From positions 6,113 to 19,917 of the forward strand of contig DBDL01000005.1 in NCBI GenBank assembly GCA_002293545.1: DNA of 13,805 bases, given 5' to 3'. The stretch comes from Lachnoclostridium sp. UBA933. Lineage in GTDB: Bacteria; Bacillota; Clostridia; Lachnospirales; Lachnospiraceae. A program made the translations under genes and the position numbers. Position 1 is the stretch's first letter; each line of letters starts with the position of its first letter. The notes beneath the pieces are model-generated. The model saw nothing but the letters and a program-made list of their open reading frames with translations. It was not told the origin of the DNA and ran no database searches. This document shows, in pieces, positions 1 through 8,189 of the stretch.

Positions 1-526
1 CGACATCCTTAAATTTTTTGTCCGCAGCCGTGTATGTGTCAATACCGGATATGATTTTTTTTGCGTTCTCAATATTTGTAGTATCAAAATCAAAATTCGT
101 ACAGTATGTTTGGTAGTATACTTTCGTCTTACTGTAATCATTTGTGTCACCGGAAAATGTATTTGCTCCGCTTATATACTTATCTTTTGACGTTTGATAC
201 AGTTTTTGGATCTGCTCGTCCGCTAATGTACGGAACTTTTTGATACTTCCGTTTTTCTTGATTTCCGTAAATGATATGTATGCCTTTGAATACTGCTCGT
301 CTGTTACTTGCTTCTCCGCATTTTCATAGTCCTTTCGGGCGCTTGAATATTTGGAATAATAAATACCTCCGATTACAGCCGCAGCAGCAAACAAAAAACA
401 AGAAATTAAAATGACAATATTCCGCTTGTTCTTAAAAAATGATTGCTTTTCATTCGGGATGCTCTCACCCATTGTGTTTTGAAAATGATTGTTCCCGCTC
501 GTACCTAAATTATTTCCGCTGTCCAT
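1..526 (-). CDS. Single-pass membrane protein, unknown function (3' end outside window)
   Basis: An open frame of 175 codons begins at ATG 524-526 and runs off the window edge. GGAG at 534-537 lies 7 nt upstream of the ATG, and a strong promoter lies further up, so the start is well supported. Residues 1-35 are hydrophilic and rich in Asn, Gly and Ser. They end in a basic KNKR patch, followed by one hydrophobic helix at about 36-57. The remainder is Lys-, Tyr- and Asp-rich and helical, with a pattern like YENAEKQVTDEQYSKAYISF that resembles TPR-like or coiled helices. The positive-inside rule predicts a short cytoplasmic head and an external C-terminal domain. There is no lipobox or cleavable signal peptide. 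I do not recognise the family. It has its own promoter and is probably not part of the MutS operon upstream. Confidence 0.82.
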   Translation of the reverse strand, partial: MDSGNNLGTSGNNHFQNTMGESIPNEKQSFFKNKRNIVILISCFLFAAAAVIGGIYYSKYSSARKDYENAEKQVTDEQYSKAYISFTEIKKNGSIKKFRTLADEQIQKLYQTSKDKYISGANTFSGDTNDYSKTKVYYQTYCTNFDFDTTNIENAKKIISGIDTYTAADKKFKDV

Positions 527-589
527 GTTTTTTCTCCATTCTTCACAAGTGTAGTTTCATATTCTATTATCCGTAAATGTATTATAATA

Positions 590-618
590 AGTATACTAAA
601 AGTATTAAAAAAGGTCAA
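590..618 (-). promoter_or_regulatory. Sigma-A-type promoter for the membrane protein gene
   Basis: On the minus strand, TTGACC (613-618) and TATACT (590-595) are separated by exactly 17 bp, each box one mismatch from consensus. The predicted transcript starts near 583, giving a 5' leader of about 57 nt before the ATG at 526. It lies in the 178-bp gap after the second MutS-like gene, so it marks the start of a new transcription unit. Confidence 0.75.
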
Positions 619-704
619 TCGTATTAACTGAAGTTTTTATCCGCTATTTTCGCCGGAATGCCATTACACAACATGTCCGGAAATTCCCTGAAACACAAAT
701 CACC

Positions 705-2198
705 TCACACGCCCGCCGCGCCGATAATCTCTTCAAACAAATCCAGCCCATAGATCGTATGGCTCGGCTCCTTTTCAATCATTTTATAAGTCCTTCTGCC
801 GTCCTCTTTTCGCTCCGCTGACAAAAATAATGCGTGTTCCCAGTTTTTTTCAAATACATCTCTGGCAAACGCATATAAATGCGTTACCATAAACACGTCA
901 ATGCCGGCCTCATATAATGCCCTCGTGATATCTCCGGCAATAACCGAGCCTTCCTTTTCCGTTGTGCTTGCAAACGATTCATTTAACAGCACCATACTTT
1001 GATGATCCAGCGTTTCAATCATCTTATCCATCCGGATGATTTCTTCTTCCAACCGGCCGCTGTTCATCTGCTGATCCTCCCGCCTTGCAAAATGGGTCAG
1101 TATATTTTTGTAAAGACCGTTGGAATAAGCCTTTGCCGGAACAAACATTCCGCACTGTAACAGAACCTGAGCAATTCCGATACTCCTTAAAAAAGTGGAT
1201 TTCCCTCCCTGATTCGCTCCGGTAATCACCGTCAGACGTTTATCCTCCTCCGTCAGATTATTTGTAACCGGCATACTGCGGCTATATATTGCCAAGGTCA
1301 TTTCATACAATTCTTCAAAATGAAATATTTTTTCCGTATTGACCTTCGGCATGGCAAGCGGTATTTTTAGTTCGGTAAACCGGGAATGAAGCTGATAAAC
1401 CCCATAATAAAAATTCAGTTCAAAATAAAGCACCCGAAAAAAATAAGCCAGCTTTCCATAGAATGTTTCATAGCGTCCGAGGAGATGACGCATAGCGGCT
1501 TCCTGCAAAAGATGTGCGTCCCGAACCAGTGATTCCTCTTCCAAATATAAATAATTTGACTTCGTCAGCTTGTTGGCGAGCTTCACGAAACGGTTGTCCT
1601 CCGTCAGCTTCCCCTTTCCGCCGACACAATTCTCGATACGGATATGTGACAGCTTCAGCCCTCTTCCAAGCTCCAGCGAAACCCCAAGCTCTCCTCCTGA
1701 TGAAATGAAATTCATCGCTTCCGCATTTTCACGGATAGCGTCCCAATCATATTTTTCCACGCTTTCTATCAGAGTCCGAAATCCCTTACTGAAAAACCGT
1801 TCTTTTGACGAACGGATTATTTTTCTTACTCCCAGTGCCGCTTCGATTAAATTCTGGATCGTTGTCAGGTCCTCTATCATTTTCCCCCGCGGCTGTAATG
1901 GTTTTTCACTCCCCGATGACAACATACGGCAGACGTCCTTTGCGATACCCCTTATTTTGTCAATCATTTCGGGACACCGCAGTACATCACCGATGACTTC
2001 CTGGCGGTACCTGATTTCTTTTTCATTTGCCAGCGGCATGAGCATAACCTTTTGTGCCGCATCGCGGATATCCATATCCTCCTTTGCCATGGTTTTAAAG
2101 ATAACAGATAAATTCAAATCCTTAATCAAATCGGCGGAAAAGGAATAAGCACCCTGAGAGCCGATTTCCCGGTCTTCGTATAGCAAATGAGATCTCAT
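705..2198 (-). CDS. MutS-family ATPase without mismatch-recognition domain (second of tandem pair)
   Basis: A 497-residue protein with the core/lever and ATPase region of the MutS family. Residues 1-320 are mostly helical. The P-loop GANQGGKST is at 327-335, a Walker B-like VLLNESF at 403-409 is followed by a STT segment, and the switch-type MVTH is at 437-440. Canonical MutS is about 850 residues and starts with a DNA-clamping domain containing a Phe-x-Glu wedge; that domain is absent, as is any Smr nuclease domain of MutS2. The Walker B Asp of MutS (IDE) is replaced by Asn406, while Glu407 is retained. The start ATG overlaps the stop of the preceding paralogue (ATGA), and the SD AGGAGGAGG (2207-2215) lies inside the upstream gene, so translation is probably coupled. 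It likely works together with its neighbour, perhaps as a heterodimer; the DNA substrate cannot be told from sequence. Confidence 0.88.
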   Translation of the reverse strand: MRSHLLYEDREIGSQGAYSFSADLIKDLNLSVIFKTMAKEDMDIRDAAQKVMLMPLANEKEIRYRQEVIGDVLRCPEMIDKIRGIAKDVCRMLSSGSEKPLQPRGKMIEDLTTIQNLIEAALGVRKIIRSSKERFFSKGFRTLIESVEKYDWDAIRENAEAMNFISSGGELGVSLELGRGLKLSHIRIENCVGGKGKLTEDNRFVKLANKLTKSNYLYLEEESLVRDAHLLQEAAMRHLLGRYETFYGKLAYFFRVLYFELNFYYGVYQLHSRFTELKIPLAMPKVNTEKIFHFEELYEMTLAIYSRSMPVTNNLTEEDKRLTVITGANQGGKSTFLRSIGIAQVLLQCGMFVPAKAYSNGLYKNILTHFARREDQQMNSGRLEEEIIRMDKMIETLDHQSMVLLNESFASTTEKEGSVIAGDITRALYEAGIDVFMVTHLYAFARDVFEKNWEHALFLSAERKEDGRRTYKMIEKEPSHTIYGLDLFEEIIGAAGV

Positions 2199-3724
2199 AT
2201 TTTCAGCCTCCTCCTGATATCCTCATAAGAAAGATGATGTTTTTCAACAACGTCGGCAGCATACCCGCTTCCCTCTGCCTGCCGCCGGTTTATTTTGTAT
2301 GTACGGACATGACTGTCTTTTTCATCAACTTCTGCCGCAAGGCTGACAATCCCGTCTTCTTCCTTTGCCAATTCACCGATATGCGTCACATAGATTCCCA
2401 TACATTCCTTTTTTATAAAATGCCTCATCACCCGGTTTCCCATAATATATGCGTCATAGGTTGCCGCCGTCGTAAACAGTTCGTTAATCAGAACAAGATT
2501 TTTGGCAGCTTTATTATTAATCATCGGAGCAAGGCGGTTTAGTTCTTCTTTCAGCTTGCCCGCGCCGGTATCCATACTCTCCTCTGCGGCAAAATGAGTC
2601 AAAATATTCTCCAGCAGCGGAATATCAAGCTCCGCACAAGGCGAAAGCACGCCTAACATCGCAAAATACGCCGCCTGTCCGATTGCCCGCGCAAATGTTG
2701 TCTTACCGCCCTGATTCGGTCCGGTGATAACAAAAAACTTTTCACCTTTCCCATACTCCAAATCATTGGGAACGACCGGCAGACCCTTGACCCGGTTTTT
2801 ATTAGCCAGTGCGATATCATAACATCCTTTCACCGCAAACCTATCCTCCGTAATCTTCGGGTAAGCAAAAGGAAATCCTTGTTCTTTCAGCGGATCAATA
2901 AACTTCCGGAAACTGATATAAAATTGCACCTCTTGTTCAAATCTTATAATAACCGGATTCATATAATCATGATATTTTTTATAAAATGTGTGAAACCCGG
3001 CAAATGCCTCTCTGTCACTCTTTTCAATCATGTCCAGCAGCCGGTACTCCAAGTCCGAAAGCCTTAATATCCCGGCAAAAGGACTTTCCGCATACTCCGG
3101 CAGACTTTCCGGGTCGATGTCAAGCAGCCTGTCCGCCTTTTCATCCCAGGGCTCGCCCCGTTTTGCTCTCCCGATAATGATACGATTATGAGAAAGCTCC
3201 AAATGATATATTGTCCGGGAGATTTTATCCATCAGGTACTCTGCTTCCCTCATCAGATTCCGGAATGTTTCCGATTCTGTTTCCTTTTTTAAATATTCCC
3301 TCAGGCTTTGGAACGCTTCCCCCTCCGGTTTTTCATTGACAAGGCAGCGATAAAGACGGAGAATCGCCTGTGTATAAAAAAATGCTCCATCCATACTCCA
3401 ACAAGCCTGTTGGAGCAGATGAACGGATTTTTCTTCATAGGATTTATATTTTCCGGCTTTCACCATATCATTGGAAAAGGATACAATCCCCTCAAAGAGC
3501 CGTTCCTTTTCCAAATCCCTGAACACGCCCAAACGATACCGGATATCCGCTTTATTTCCCGGCAGCATATAATAATACTGCTCAATCCGGTATTCCTTAT
3601 GCAGATACTTGATATCACGCATCACCGTATTCAGATTCAAATCATAAAACGCCGCCGGCATAGAAAGGATATCCCATGCATCTTTTGATTGCGCTCTTTC
3701 CCCTAAAATACTTTCAAATCCCAT
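2195..3724 (-). CDS. MutS-family ATPase without mismatch-recognition domain (first of tandem pair)
   Basis: A 509-residue paralogue of the next gene, with the same layout: a helical region to about 325, P-loop GPNQGGKTT at 335-343, VLINELF at 411-417, and VTH at 446-448. Asn414 replaces the usual Walker B Asp and Glu415 is kept. The N-terminal mismatch-binding and connector domains of MutS are missing. I chose ATG 3722-3724. An in-frame TTG two codons earlier (3728-3730) shares bases with the aldo/keto reductase stop and is an alternative start, but the GGATAAG-like SD in the end of the reductase gene would sit too close to it. The two paralogues are clearly diverged outside the ATPase motifs, so the duplication is old. 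Similar short MutS-like proteins are usually annotated only as DNA mismatch repair protein MutS; a repair role is not shown here. Confidence 0.87.
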   Translation of the reverse strand: MGFESILGERAQSKDAWDILSMPAAFYDLNLNTVMRDIKYLHKEYRIEQYYYMLPGNKADIRYRLGVFRDLEKERLFEGIVSFSNDMVKAGKYKSYEEKSVHLLQQACWSMDGAFFYTQAILRLYRCLVNEKPEGEAFQSLREYLKKETESETFRNLMREAEYLMDKISRTIYHLELSHNRIIIGRAKRGEPWDEKADRLLDIDPESLPEYAESPFAGILRLSDLEYRLLDMIEKSDREAFAGFHTFYKKYHDYMNPVIIRFEQEVQFYISFRKFIDPLKEQGFPFAYPKITEDRFAVKGCYDIALANKNRVKGLPVVPNDLEYGKGEKFFVITGPNQGGKTTFARAIGQAAYFAMLGVLSPCAELDIPLLENILTHFAAEESMDTGAGKLKEELNRLAPMINNKAAKNLVLINELFTTAATYDAYIMGNRVMRHFIKKECMGIYVTHIGELAKEEDGIVSLAAEVDEKDSHVRTYKINRRQAEGSGYAADVVEKHHLSYEDIRRRLKI

Positions 3725-3726
3725 CG

Positions 3727-4563
3727 TCAAATCTTATCCGGATAAAAACCGGAAAATCCTTTCTCCCGCATCGACAAAATCCCTTTCATATCTTCTGCAG
3801 AAAGTTCAAATCCGTAAACGTCCTGATTTTGCTTCATCCGCGGAACCGAAGATGATTTCGGCAACGGTACCGCCCCGCATTGCAGAATAAACCGCAGACA
3901 AATCTGACTGGTACTGACATGATACTTTCTTGCCAGACTCAGTAAATATTCATCCTCTAAGACCGCACCGCGTCCGAACGGACTCCATGCTTCTACGACA
4001 ATACCCCTCTCTTTGCAAAACTCCCTCGTTTCCTCCTGCGTATAGCCCGGATGAAATTCAATCTGATCTACCATCGGCACAATCCGGCATTCCAACAATA
4101 AATTTTCCAAATGATGAACCAAAAAGTTGCTTACACCGATTGCCCTTACTTTCCCTTCCTCGTACAATTCTTCGATTGCTTTCCATGTTTCGGTATCCAG
4201 CTCTCTCCAGTTTTCCGGTTCCCCGTTCAGACAAGGCCAATGGATCAAATACAGGTCCACATAATTCATATCCAGTCTGGAAAGAGTTGCCGCGAATGTT
4301 TCTTTCGTCTTTTCATAACCCATTTCATCCAGATTGACTTTTGATGTAATAAAAAAATCTTTTCTTGGAATCCCGCTCTTCTTTACCGCATCTCCCAACT
4401 GACGCTCATTTTTATAAAATGACGCCGTATCAAAGTGCCGGTAACCGGCGGTAATTGCATCTGCCAACACCGTGCTGAATTCCTCGTCCTCTTTTGTCGT
4501 CAGGTATGTTCCGAAACCAATCTCCGGCATCTGTATCCCATTGCTTAATTTCACCTTTTTCAT
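3727..4563 (-). CDS. Aldo/keto reductase, NAD(P)H-dependent
   Basis: A 278-residue soluble oxidoreductase of the AKR superfamily, expected to reduce aldehydes or ketones with NADPH on a TIM-barrel fold. The catalytic tetrad is visible as Asp45 and Tyr50 (HFDTASFY), Lys75 (ITSKVN) and His108 (LIHWP). The GVSNF segment after the barrel centre and the PLPKSS cofactor-binding loop near residue 235 match 2,5-diketogluconate reductase-type AKRs. The frame is open further upstream to 4605, but the ATG at 4561-4563 has a near-perfect SD and gives the usual MKKVKLSNG beginning. The stop at 3727-3729 touches the next gene. The physiological substrate is unknown. Confidence 0.95.
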   Translation of the reverse strand: MKKVKLSNGIQMPEIGFGTYLTTKEDEEFSTVLADAITAGYRHFDTASFYKNERQLGDAVKKSGIPRKDFFITSKVNLDEMGYEKTKETFAATLSRLDMNYVDLYLIHWPCLNGEPENWRELDTETWKAIEELYEEGKVRAIGVSNFLVHHLENLLLECRIVPMVDQIEFHPGYTQEETREFCKERGIVVEAWSPFGRGAVLEDEYLLSLARKYHVSTSQICLRFILQCGAVPLPKSSSVPRMKQNQDVYGFELSAEDMKGILSMREKGFSGFYPDKI

Positions 4564-4567
4564 AACT

Positions 4568-4574
4568 CTCCTCC
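4568..4574 (-). promoter_or_regulatory. Ribosome binding site that fixes the aldo/keto reductase start
   Basis: GGAGGAG on the minus strand ends 4 nt before the ATG at 4561-4563. The upstream in-frame start at 4605 has no comparable site, so the 14 extra residues it would add are not credible. Confidence 0.8.
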
Positions 4575-4652
4575 GTTTTTGCATATATGCTTTCGATATC
4601 CCCATGAGGGGGACTTGTCCGCGACCGGATGAACTTGTATCTGCGCATCCGC

Positions 4653-5306
4653 TTACTGTGCGAACAACATCTCCCGTACCTCCTCTACGGTATCCGCAAT
4701 AAACCTCGCTCCCGCTTCCCGCAGTTCACCCGCTTCCGCATATCCATAAGCAACACCAATTGTCATAATATCAAATTTTTTTGCCCCGATTACATCATAC
4801 TTCCGGTCACCGATCATGATGATATTGTCACGGCTGATATCTCCGATCTGCTCCAGAAGATATTCTATCACTTCTTCCTTTTTGTTTCTCGTACCGTCCA
4901 GTTCACTTCCGCCCAGACAGTCAAAGTATTCAATCAGTTCATATTTTTTCAGGATGCGTTCGGCAAATACTTTCGGTTTGGAAGTAGCCAGTACATTACT
5001 CCTTCCGGCATTTTTCAAATCCCTCAAAAGCTCTGCAATTCCCTTATATGCCCTGTTTTCAAAAATACCGATATCCGTATACCGTTCACGGTATCTCCGA
5101 ATGGCTTCTTCCGTTTCCTTTTCACCAAACCCATAAAACATCCGAAAACTGTCCCGTATCGGCGGCCCGATAAACCGTCTGAGCTCCGAACGGTCTTTCA
5201 CATGGATATTAAAAAACTCCAAGGCATACTGAATACTTTTTGTAATTCCTTCCTCCGGGTCGGTCAAGGTCCCGTCTAAATCCCAAAATATTGTATCATA
5301 ACTCAT
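4653..5306 (-). CDS. HAD-superfamily phosphatase, phosphoglycolate phosphatase-like
   Basis: A 217-residue cytoplasmic HAD hydrolase of the Gph/PpaX-like group. Motif I is WDLDGT with nucleophile Asp9 and acid/base Asp11. Motif II is Thr108 in LATSK. A motif III lysine is likely at 142/143 (RNKKEE). Motif IV is GD (166-167) followed by Asp171 in IGDRKYDVIG. Residues 16-90 form a helical C1-type cap. The family removes phosphate from small organic phosphates such as phosphoglycolate, pyrophosphate or nucleotides; the substrate here is not determinable. The start ATG has SD GGAGAGGAG about 8 nt upstream. Its first 11 bases overlap the end of the PAP2 gene, so the two are co-transcribed. Confidence 0.92.
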   Translation of the reverse strand: MSYDTIFWDLDGTLTDPEEGITKSIQYALEFFNIHVKDRSELRRFIGPPIRDSFRMFYGFGEKETEEAIRRYRERYTDIGIFENRAYKGIAELLRDLKNAGRSNVLATSKPKVFAERILKKYELIEYFDCLGGSELDGTRNKKEEVIEYLLEQIGDISRDNIIMIGDRKYDVIGAKKFDIMTIGVAYGYAEAGELREAGARFIADTVEEVREMLFAQ

Positions 5307-5826
5307 TTTTTATACTCCTCTCCCTTTGATAAAACTTCATCATGCAAACTCCGATCAAAATACCAAGCAATGCACCACCGAGTACATCCGTCAAAAAATG
5401 TACATACAGGTATATCCGTGAAAATCCGATTGCCGCCGCCAGTACCAATACCGGTACCGCCCATCTTTTATCCAGTATAGCTGCCATCGTCGCCGCAATA
5501 AATGAATGCATCGTGTGTCCGGACGGAAATGAATAGTCGGTGGGATTCGGAATCAATAAAGGAAGCGTATCATGAATCCATGAAGGTCTTGACCTTGCGA
5601 TGATATTTTTCAAAAATAAATTCCCAATGATAAATCCTATCCCCAATGCAATCAGCAGATATAGTCCAAACCGGCGGTACTTTTTTCTTGCGATAAAACA
5701 TAACGCAAGAATTACCCATATCAGTGCGTGATCTCCCAGCTTCGACAAAAACACAAATATCTCGTCTGTCACCGGATTTTTCATCCATTGCAACGAGTCC
5801 AAAATTTTAAAATCCAAATTTAGCAT
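5296..5826 (-). CDS. PAP2-family membrane phosphatase
   Basis: A 176-residue integral membrane protein with about five hydrophobic helices. All three type 2 phosphatidic acid phosphatase motifs are present: KX6RP (Lys73 to Arg80-Pro81), PSGH (101-104) and SRX5HX3D (Ser136-Arg137, His143, Asp147). His143 would be the nucleophile, with His104 as acid/base, facing the outer side of the membrane. Likely substrates are lipid phosphates or undecaprenyl pyrophosphate (BcrC/PgpB-like); the sequence does not separate these. The SD GAGGA lies upstream of the ATG at 5824-5826, only 16 bp after the TtcA-like gene, and the downstream end overlaps the HAD gene. The PAP2-HAD pair may share a phosphate-salvage role, which is inference. 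Confidence 0.93.
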   Translation of the reverse strand: MLNLDFKILDSLQWMKNPVTDEIFVFLSKLGDHALIWVILALCFIARKKYRRFGLYLLIALGIGFIIGNLFLKNIIARSRPSWIHDTLPLLIPNPTDYSFPSGHTMHSFIAATMAAILDKRWAVPVLVLAAAIGFSRIYLYVHFLTDVLGGALLGILIGVCMMKFYQRERSIKNEL

Positions 5827-5842
5827 TTTATTATATCCTCAT

Positions 5843-6673
5843 TTAATAAGCGTCCAAGAAGGAATGCTTTTTTCCGTCTTTCTTATAGCCTAAAACCGTA
5901 TCCATATTGACATTTTCCATGCTGCGGAAAATATGGGAATCCACGTGGGGATTGCTTTTCTTCAATTCTTTAATCAGCATTTTAATTTCCTGTCTTTTAG
6001 AATCCCCAATGCCGTCCCCCGATTGATGTGTCTTTTCCGTAAACCGGCACGCGCATTGTATAAACGTCAACTGATTGGTATCCCGCCATGCGATAATATC
6101 CTCCTCACGAATCAAATACATCGGGCGGATCAATTCCATCCCTTCAAAGTTTGTACTATGCAGCTTCGGCATCATCGTCTGAATCTGCGCTCCGTAAAAC
6201 ATTCCCATCAGAACAGTTTCAATCATATCATCAAAGTGGTGTCCCAATGCAATCTTATTACACCCCGACTCTTTCGCCTGATTGTACAAATGTCCCCGGC
6301 GCATTCTGGCACACAGGTAACACGGGGATTCTTTGATATGATGTACGACATGATAGATATCCGATTCAAAAACCCGAATCGGAACATGCAGTTTCTCGGC
6401 ATTCTTTATAATATTGTTATAGTTCTCGCCGTTATATCCCGGATTCATTACAATAAACTCCAATTCAAAATGACATTTCCGGTGCCGTTTCAATTCCTGA
6501 AACAGCTTAGCCATCAGCATCGAATCCTTTCCCCCGGAAATACATACGGCAATTCTATCTCCTTCCTTTACCAGTTCATATTGCTTTACGGCTCTGGCAA
6601 ACGGACTCCATATCTTTTTATGATATTGCTTCACAATACTTCGCTCAATCTCCTGGTATCTTTCCAACGCCAA
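5843..6673 (-). CDS. TtcA-family tRNA sulfurtransferase-like ATP pyrophosphatase
   Basis: A 276-residue member of the N-type ATP-pyrophosphatase family related to TtcA, which makes 2-thiocytidine in tRNA. The PP-loop SGGKDS is at 46-51, and the family block GHHFDD at 144-149. The CxxC pair Cys118/Cys121 (PCYLC) and Cys207/Cys209 (QCAC) can supply the three cysteines that hold the [4Fe-4S] cluster in TtcA, so a cluster-dependent thiolation is likely. The protein lacks the C-terminal domains of TilS. No ATG is available before the in-frame stop upstream: both possible starts are TTG, at 6673 and at 6667. The purine-rich AAAGGCGG sits better for 6667, so the protein may be two residues shorter. 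A small ORF with a good SD overlaps the start (see 6645-6740). Confidence 0.9.
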   Translation of the reverse strand: MALERYQEIERSIVKQYHKKIWSPFARAVKQYELVKEGDRIAVCISGGKDSMLMAKLFQELKRHRKCHFELEFIVMNPGYNGENYNNIIKNAEKLHVPIRVFESDIYHVVHHIKESPCYLCARMRRGHLYNQAKESGCNKIALGHHFDDMIETVLMGMFYGAQIQTMMPKLHSTNFEGMELIRPMYLIREEDIIAWRDTNQLTFIQCACRFTEKTHQSGDGIGDSKRQEIKMLIKELKKSNPHVDSHIFRSMENVNMDTVLGYKKDGKKHSFLDAY

Positions 6674-6740
6674 TCCGCCTTTCCGGAATCTTTTGGTATG
6701 AAATCTTACAAACGGTCAGTCCATCCATAATATAACTCAT
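6645..6740 (-). CDS. Possible 31-residue leader peptide overlapping the TtcA-like start
   Basis: An ATG at 6738-6740 follows AAGGGG with a 6-nt spacer, a better ribosome binding site than that of the TtcA-like gene. The SD overlaps the stop codon of the preceding ATPase gene. The frame runs 31 codons and stops at 6645-6647, inside the TtcA-like gene in another frame. The predicted peptide begins MSYIMDGLTVCKISYQ and has no recognisable domain. It may couple translation across the gap and help a TTG start, or be a chance ORF. Confidence 0.28.
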   Translation of the reverse strand: MSYIMDGLTVCKISYQKIPERRIGVGKIPGD

Positions 6741-6751
6741 TCAAAACCCCT

Positions 6752-8077
6752 TTACAAACTGTTCAAATCAATCAGCGTAACATTTTCCAGTCCCTTTGTA
6801 AGTGCTGTCAATTCGTCACTGAATCCTTCTCTGGCAAACAAATAATAATAATCCACTTCACCTCCCACTTGTGAGGTGGAAGAAAGCAACCCTTCAAAAT
6901 CATCACCATTCATCGGTCCCTGTCCCCATTTACACATGCCGATCAGCAATTCACCCTTTTCACCTTTTATGACAATCGGGATAAACCCATTTTTCCCGTA
7001 CAGGCTGCCCATTGTATGACATGTAAACGGAAGCCGCTTATAGTGGTTCATCAATGTCAGATACTCTTTGCAGACTTCAATAAATGAATAGCGGATATAA
7101 TTATCCAATCCGGGTTCAATATATTTGGTAAAAAAAACATTTTCGTCTTCCCATTCAAGCTGTGAAAGATTCGGGTACATAAATTTATACCAAAAATGCA
7201 GGAAGGAATCCGTTATTCCGTACAGACCTTTCTTAATCCGGTCTTTCTTGTCCGGCTCAAAGGAAAAAATCTTTCCCGCCACATCCAATTGAATCAAGTT
7301 GTTGATATACACCGAAATTTTGGCACGGCTGAAACCGGTACGGTTATATAAATAGTTTAGTTTATTTTCATCCTCCGCCAAAATACTCAGTATCGTATTA
7401 TAAACTGATAATTCCCTTAACGATGACCGTAAAAATCTTGATGCTTCCGTTCTCATCCGGCCGTTTCCTGAGATAAATAACCGCTGAATATTTTCTTTCA
7501 CCGGCAGCTTGGCATCCCAATACTCCAAGTATTTAGGAACTCCGCCCAGCAGACCCGCTATCATAATACATTCCTCTGTCGTACTGTCCGGGAAAAAATG
7601 TACCATTTCCAAAAAGGTAAATTCTTTCAGCTTACAGAACGAAGTAATTCTGGCTGCCATTTCCCCCATTGCTTTCACCATTTCCTGTTCTACCCACTGA
7701 ACAGATGAACTTAACAAAAGGAGCATCACATTTTTCCCAATCTCCGGTTCCTCAATAAAATCCTTCAGCATCGTGAAAAACTCTTTATTTCCCTTATAGA
7801 TTTGCTCAAACTCATCAATGATGAAACAAATCTTTTCATTTTGCCGAAGCTTACCCAACTCCCTTATTTCATCCAGAACCGGAAGAAAGTAACGGTTTTG
7901 TTCGTCTTTGGCATATTCCCGTCCCATATAATACTTATGCTTTTTATCTCCGGTAAACTCTTTCGCTAATCTTGTTTTTCCGATTCCGTCACGCCCATAT
8001 AAGATCACAAGTGAATTTCCCTTGCCCTCATATTCGGTTTTTAAAATATCCAATTCCGTTTTTCGTCCGACAAACAC
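6752..8077 (-). CDS. ATPase_2/DUF234 protein with degenerate nuclease-like tail
   Basis: A 441-residue protein of the archaeal-type ATPase family (ATPase_2), which combines a STAND-like P-loop NTPase, a winged helix and a DUF234 domain. It opens with FVGRKTELD, typical of the family. Walker A GRDGIGKT is at 28-35, Walker B FIIDEFEQ around Asp88-Glu89, and LGGVPKYLEYWD at 177-188. The winged helix is about 217-270, and ITDSFLHFWYKF at 288-299 is a family landmark. DUF234 is usually a restriction-like fold with an acidic residue before IV and a GECKW signature. Here these read FIPIV and GMCKW (365-384), so catalysis is probably lost. The start is GTG 8075-8077 with only a weak upstream AAGG. 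It follows argS after 112 bp that contain no gene or terminator I can support. Confidence 0.85.
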   Translation of the reverse strand: MFVGRKTELDILKTEYEGKGNSLVILYGRDGIGKTRLAKEFTGDKKHKYYMGREYAKDEQNRYFLPVLDEIRELGKLRQNEKICFIIDEFEQIYKGNKEFFTMLKDFIEEPEIGKNVMLLLLSSSVQWVEQEMVKAMGEMAARITSFCKLKEFTFLEMVHFFPDSTTEECIMIAGLLGGVPKYLEYWDAKLPVKENIQRLFISGNGRMRTEASRFLRSSLRELSVYNTILSILAEDENKLNYLYNRTGFSRAKISVYINNLIQLDVAGKIFSFEPDKKDRIKKGLYGITDSFLHFWYKFMYPNLSQLEWEDENVFFTKYIEPGLDNYIRYSFIEVCKEYLTLMNHYKRLPFTCHTMGSLYGKNGFIPIVIKGEKGELLIGMCKWGQGPMNGDDFEGLLSSTSQVGGEVDYYYLFAREGFSDELTALTKGLENVTLIDLNSL

Positions 8078-8189
8078 GATAACACCAACCTTTCCGTTTT
8101 CTGAACACGCCGACCGGCAAAAATTTCACAAAACACCTTCGCACCATTCCCGCACTCCCGAATGCGGTTCCTTTTACCCGCACACAAAC

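Noticed and set aside
653..680. Inverted repeat CCGGA...TCCGG in the gap after the second MutS-like gene, as a terminator
   Set aside because: The stem is only 5 bp with a loop of 18 (up to 8 with a bulge), and neither strand has a T-run after it.
4606..4648. Upstream extension of the aldo/keto reductase, or a small ORF in the HAD/AKR gap (GCATATATGC palindrome, CCCCTCATGGGG hairpin)
   Set aside because: The strong SD fixes the start at 4563. The palindromes are short and not followed by a T-run, so I assign no function.
8147..8164. Hairpin CCGCA...TGCGG between argS and the ATPase_2/DUF234 gene, as a terminator
   Set aside because: A 5-bp stem without a following T-run on either strand; it may be chance.
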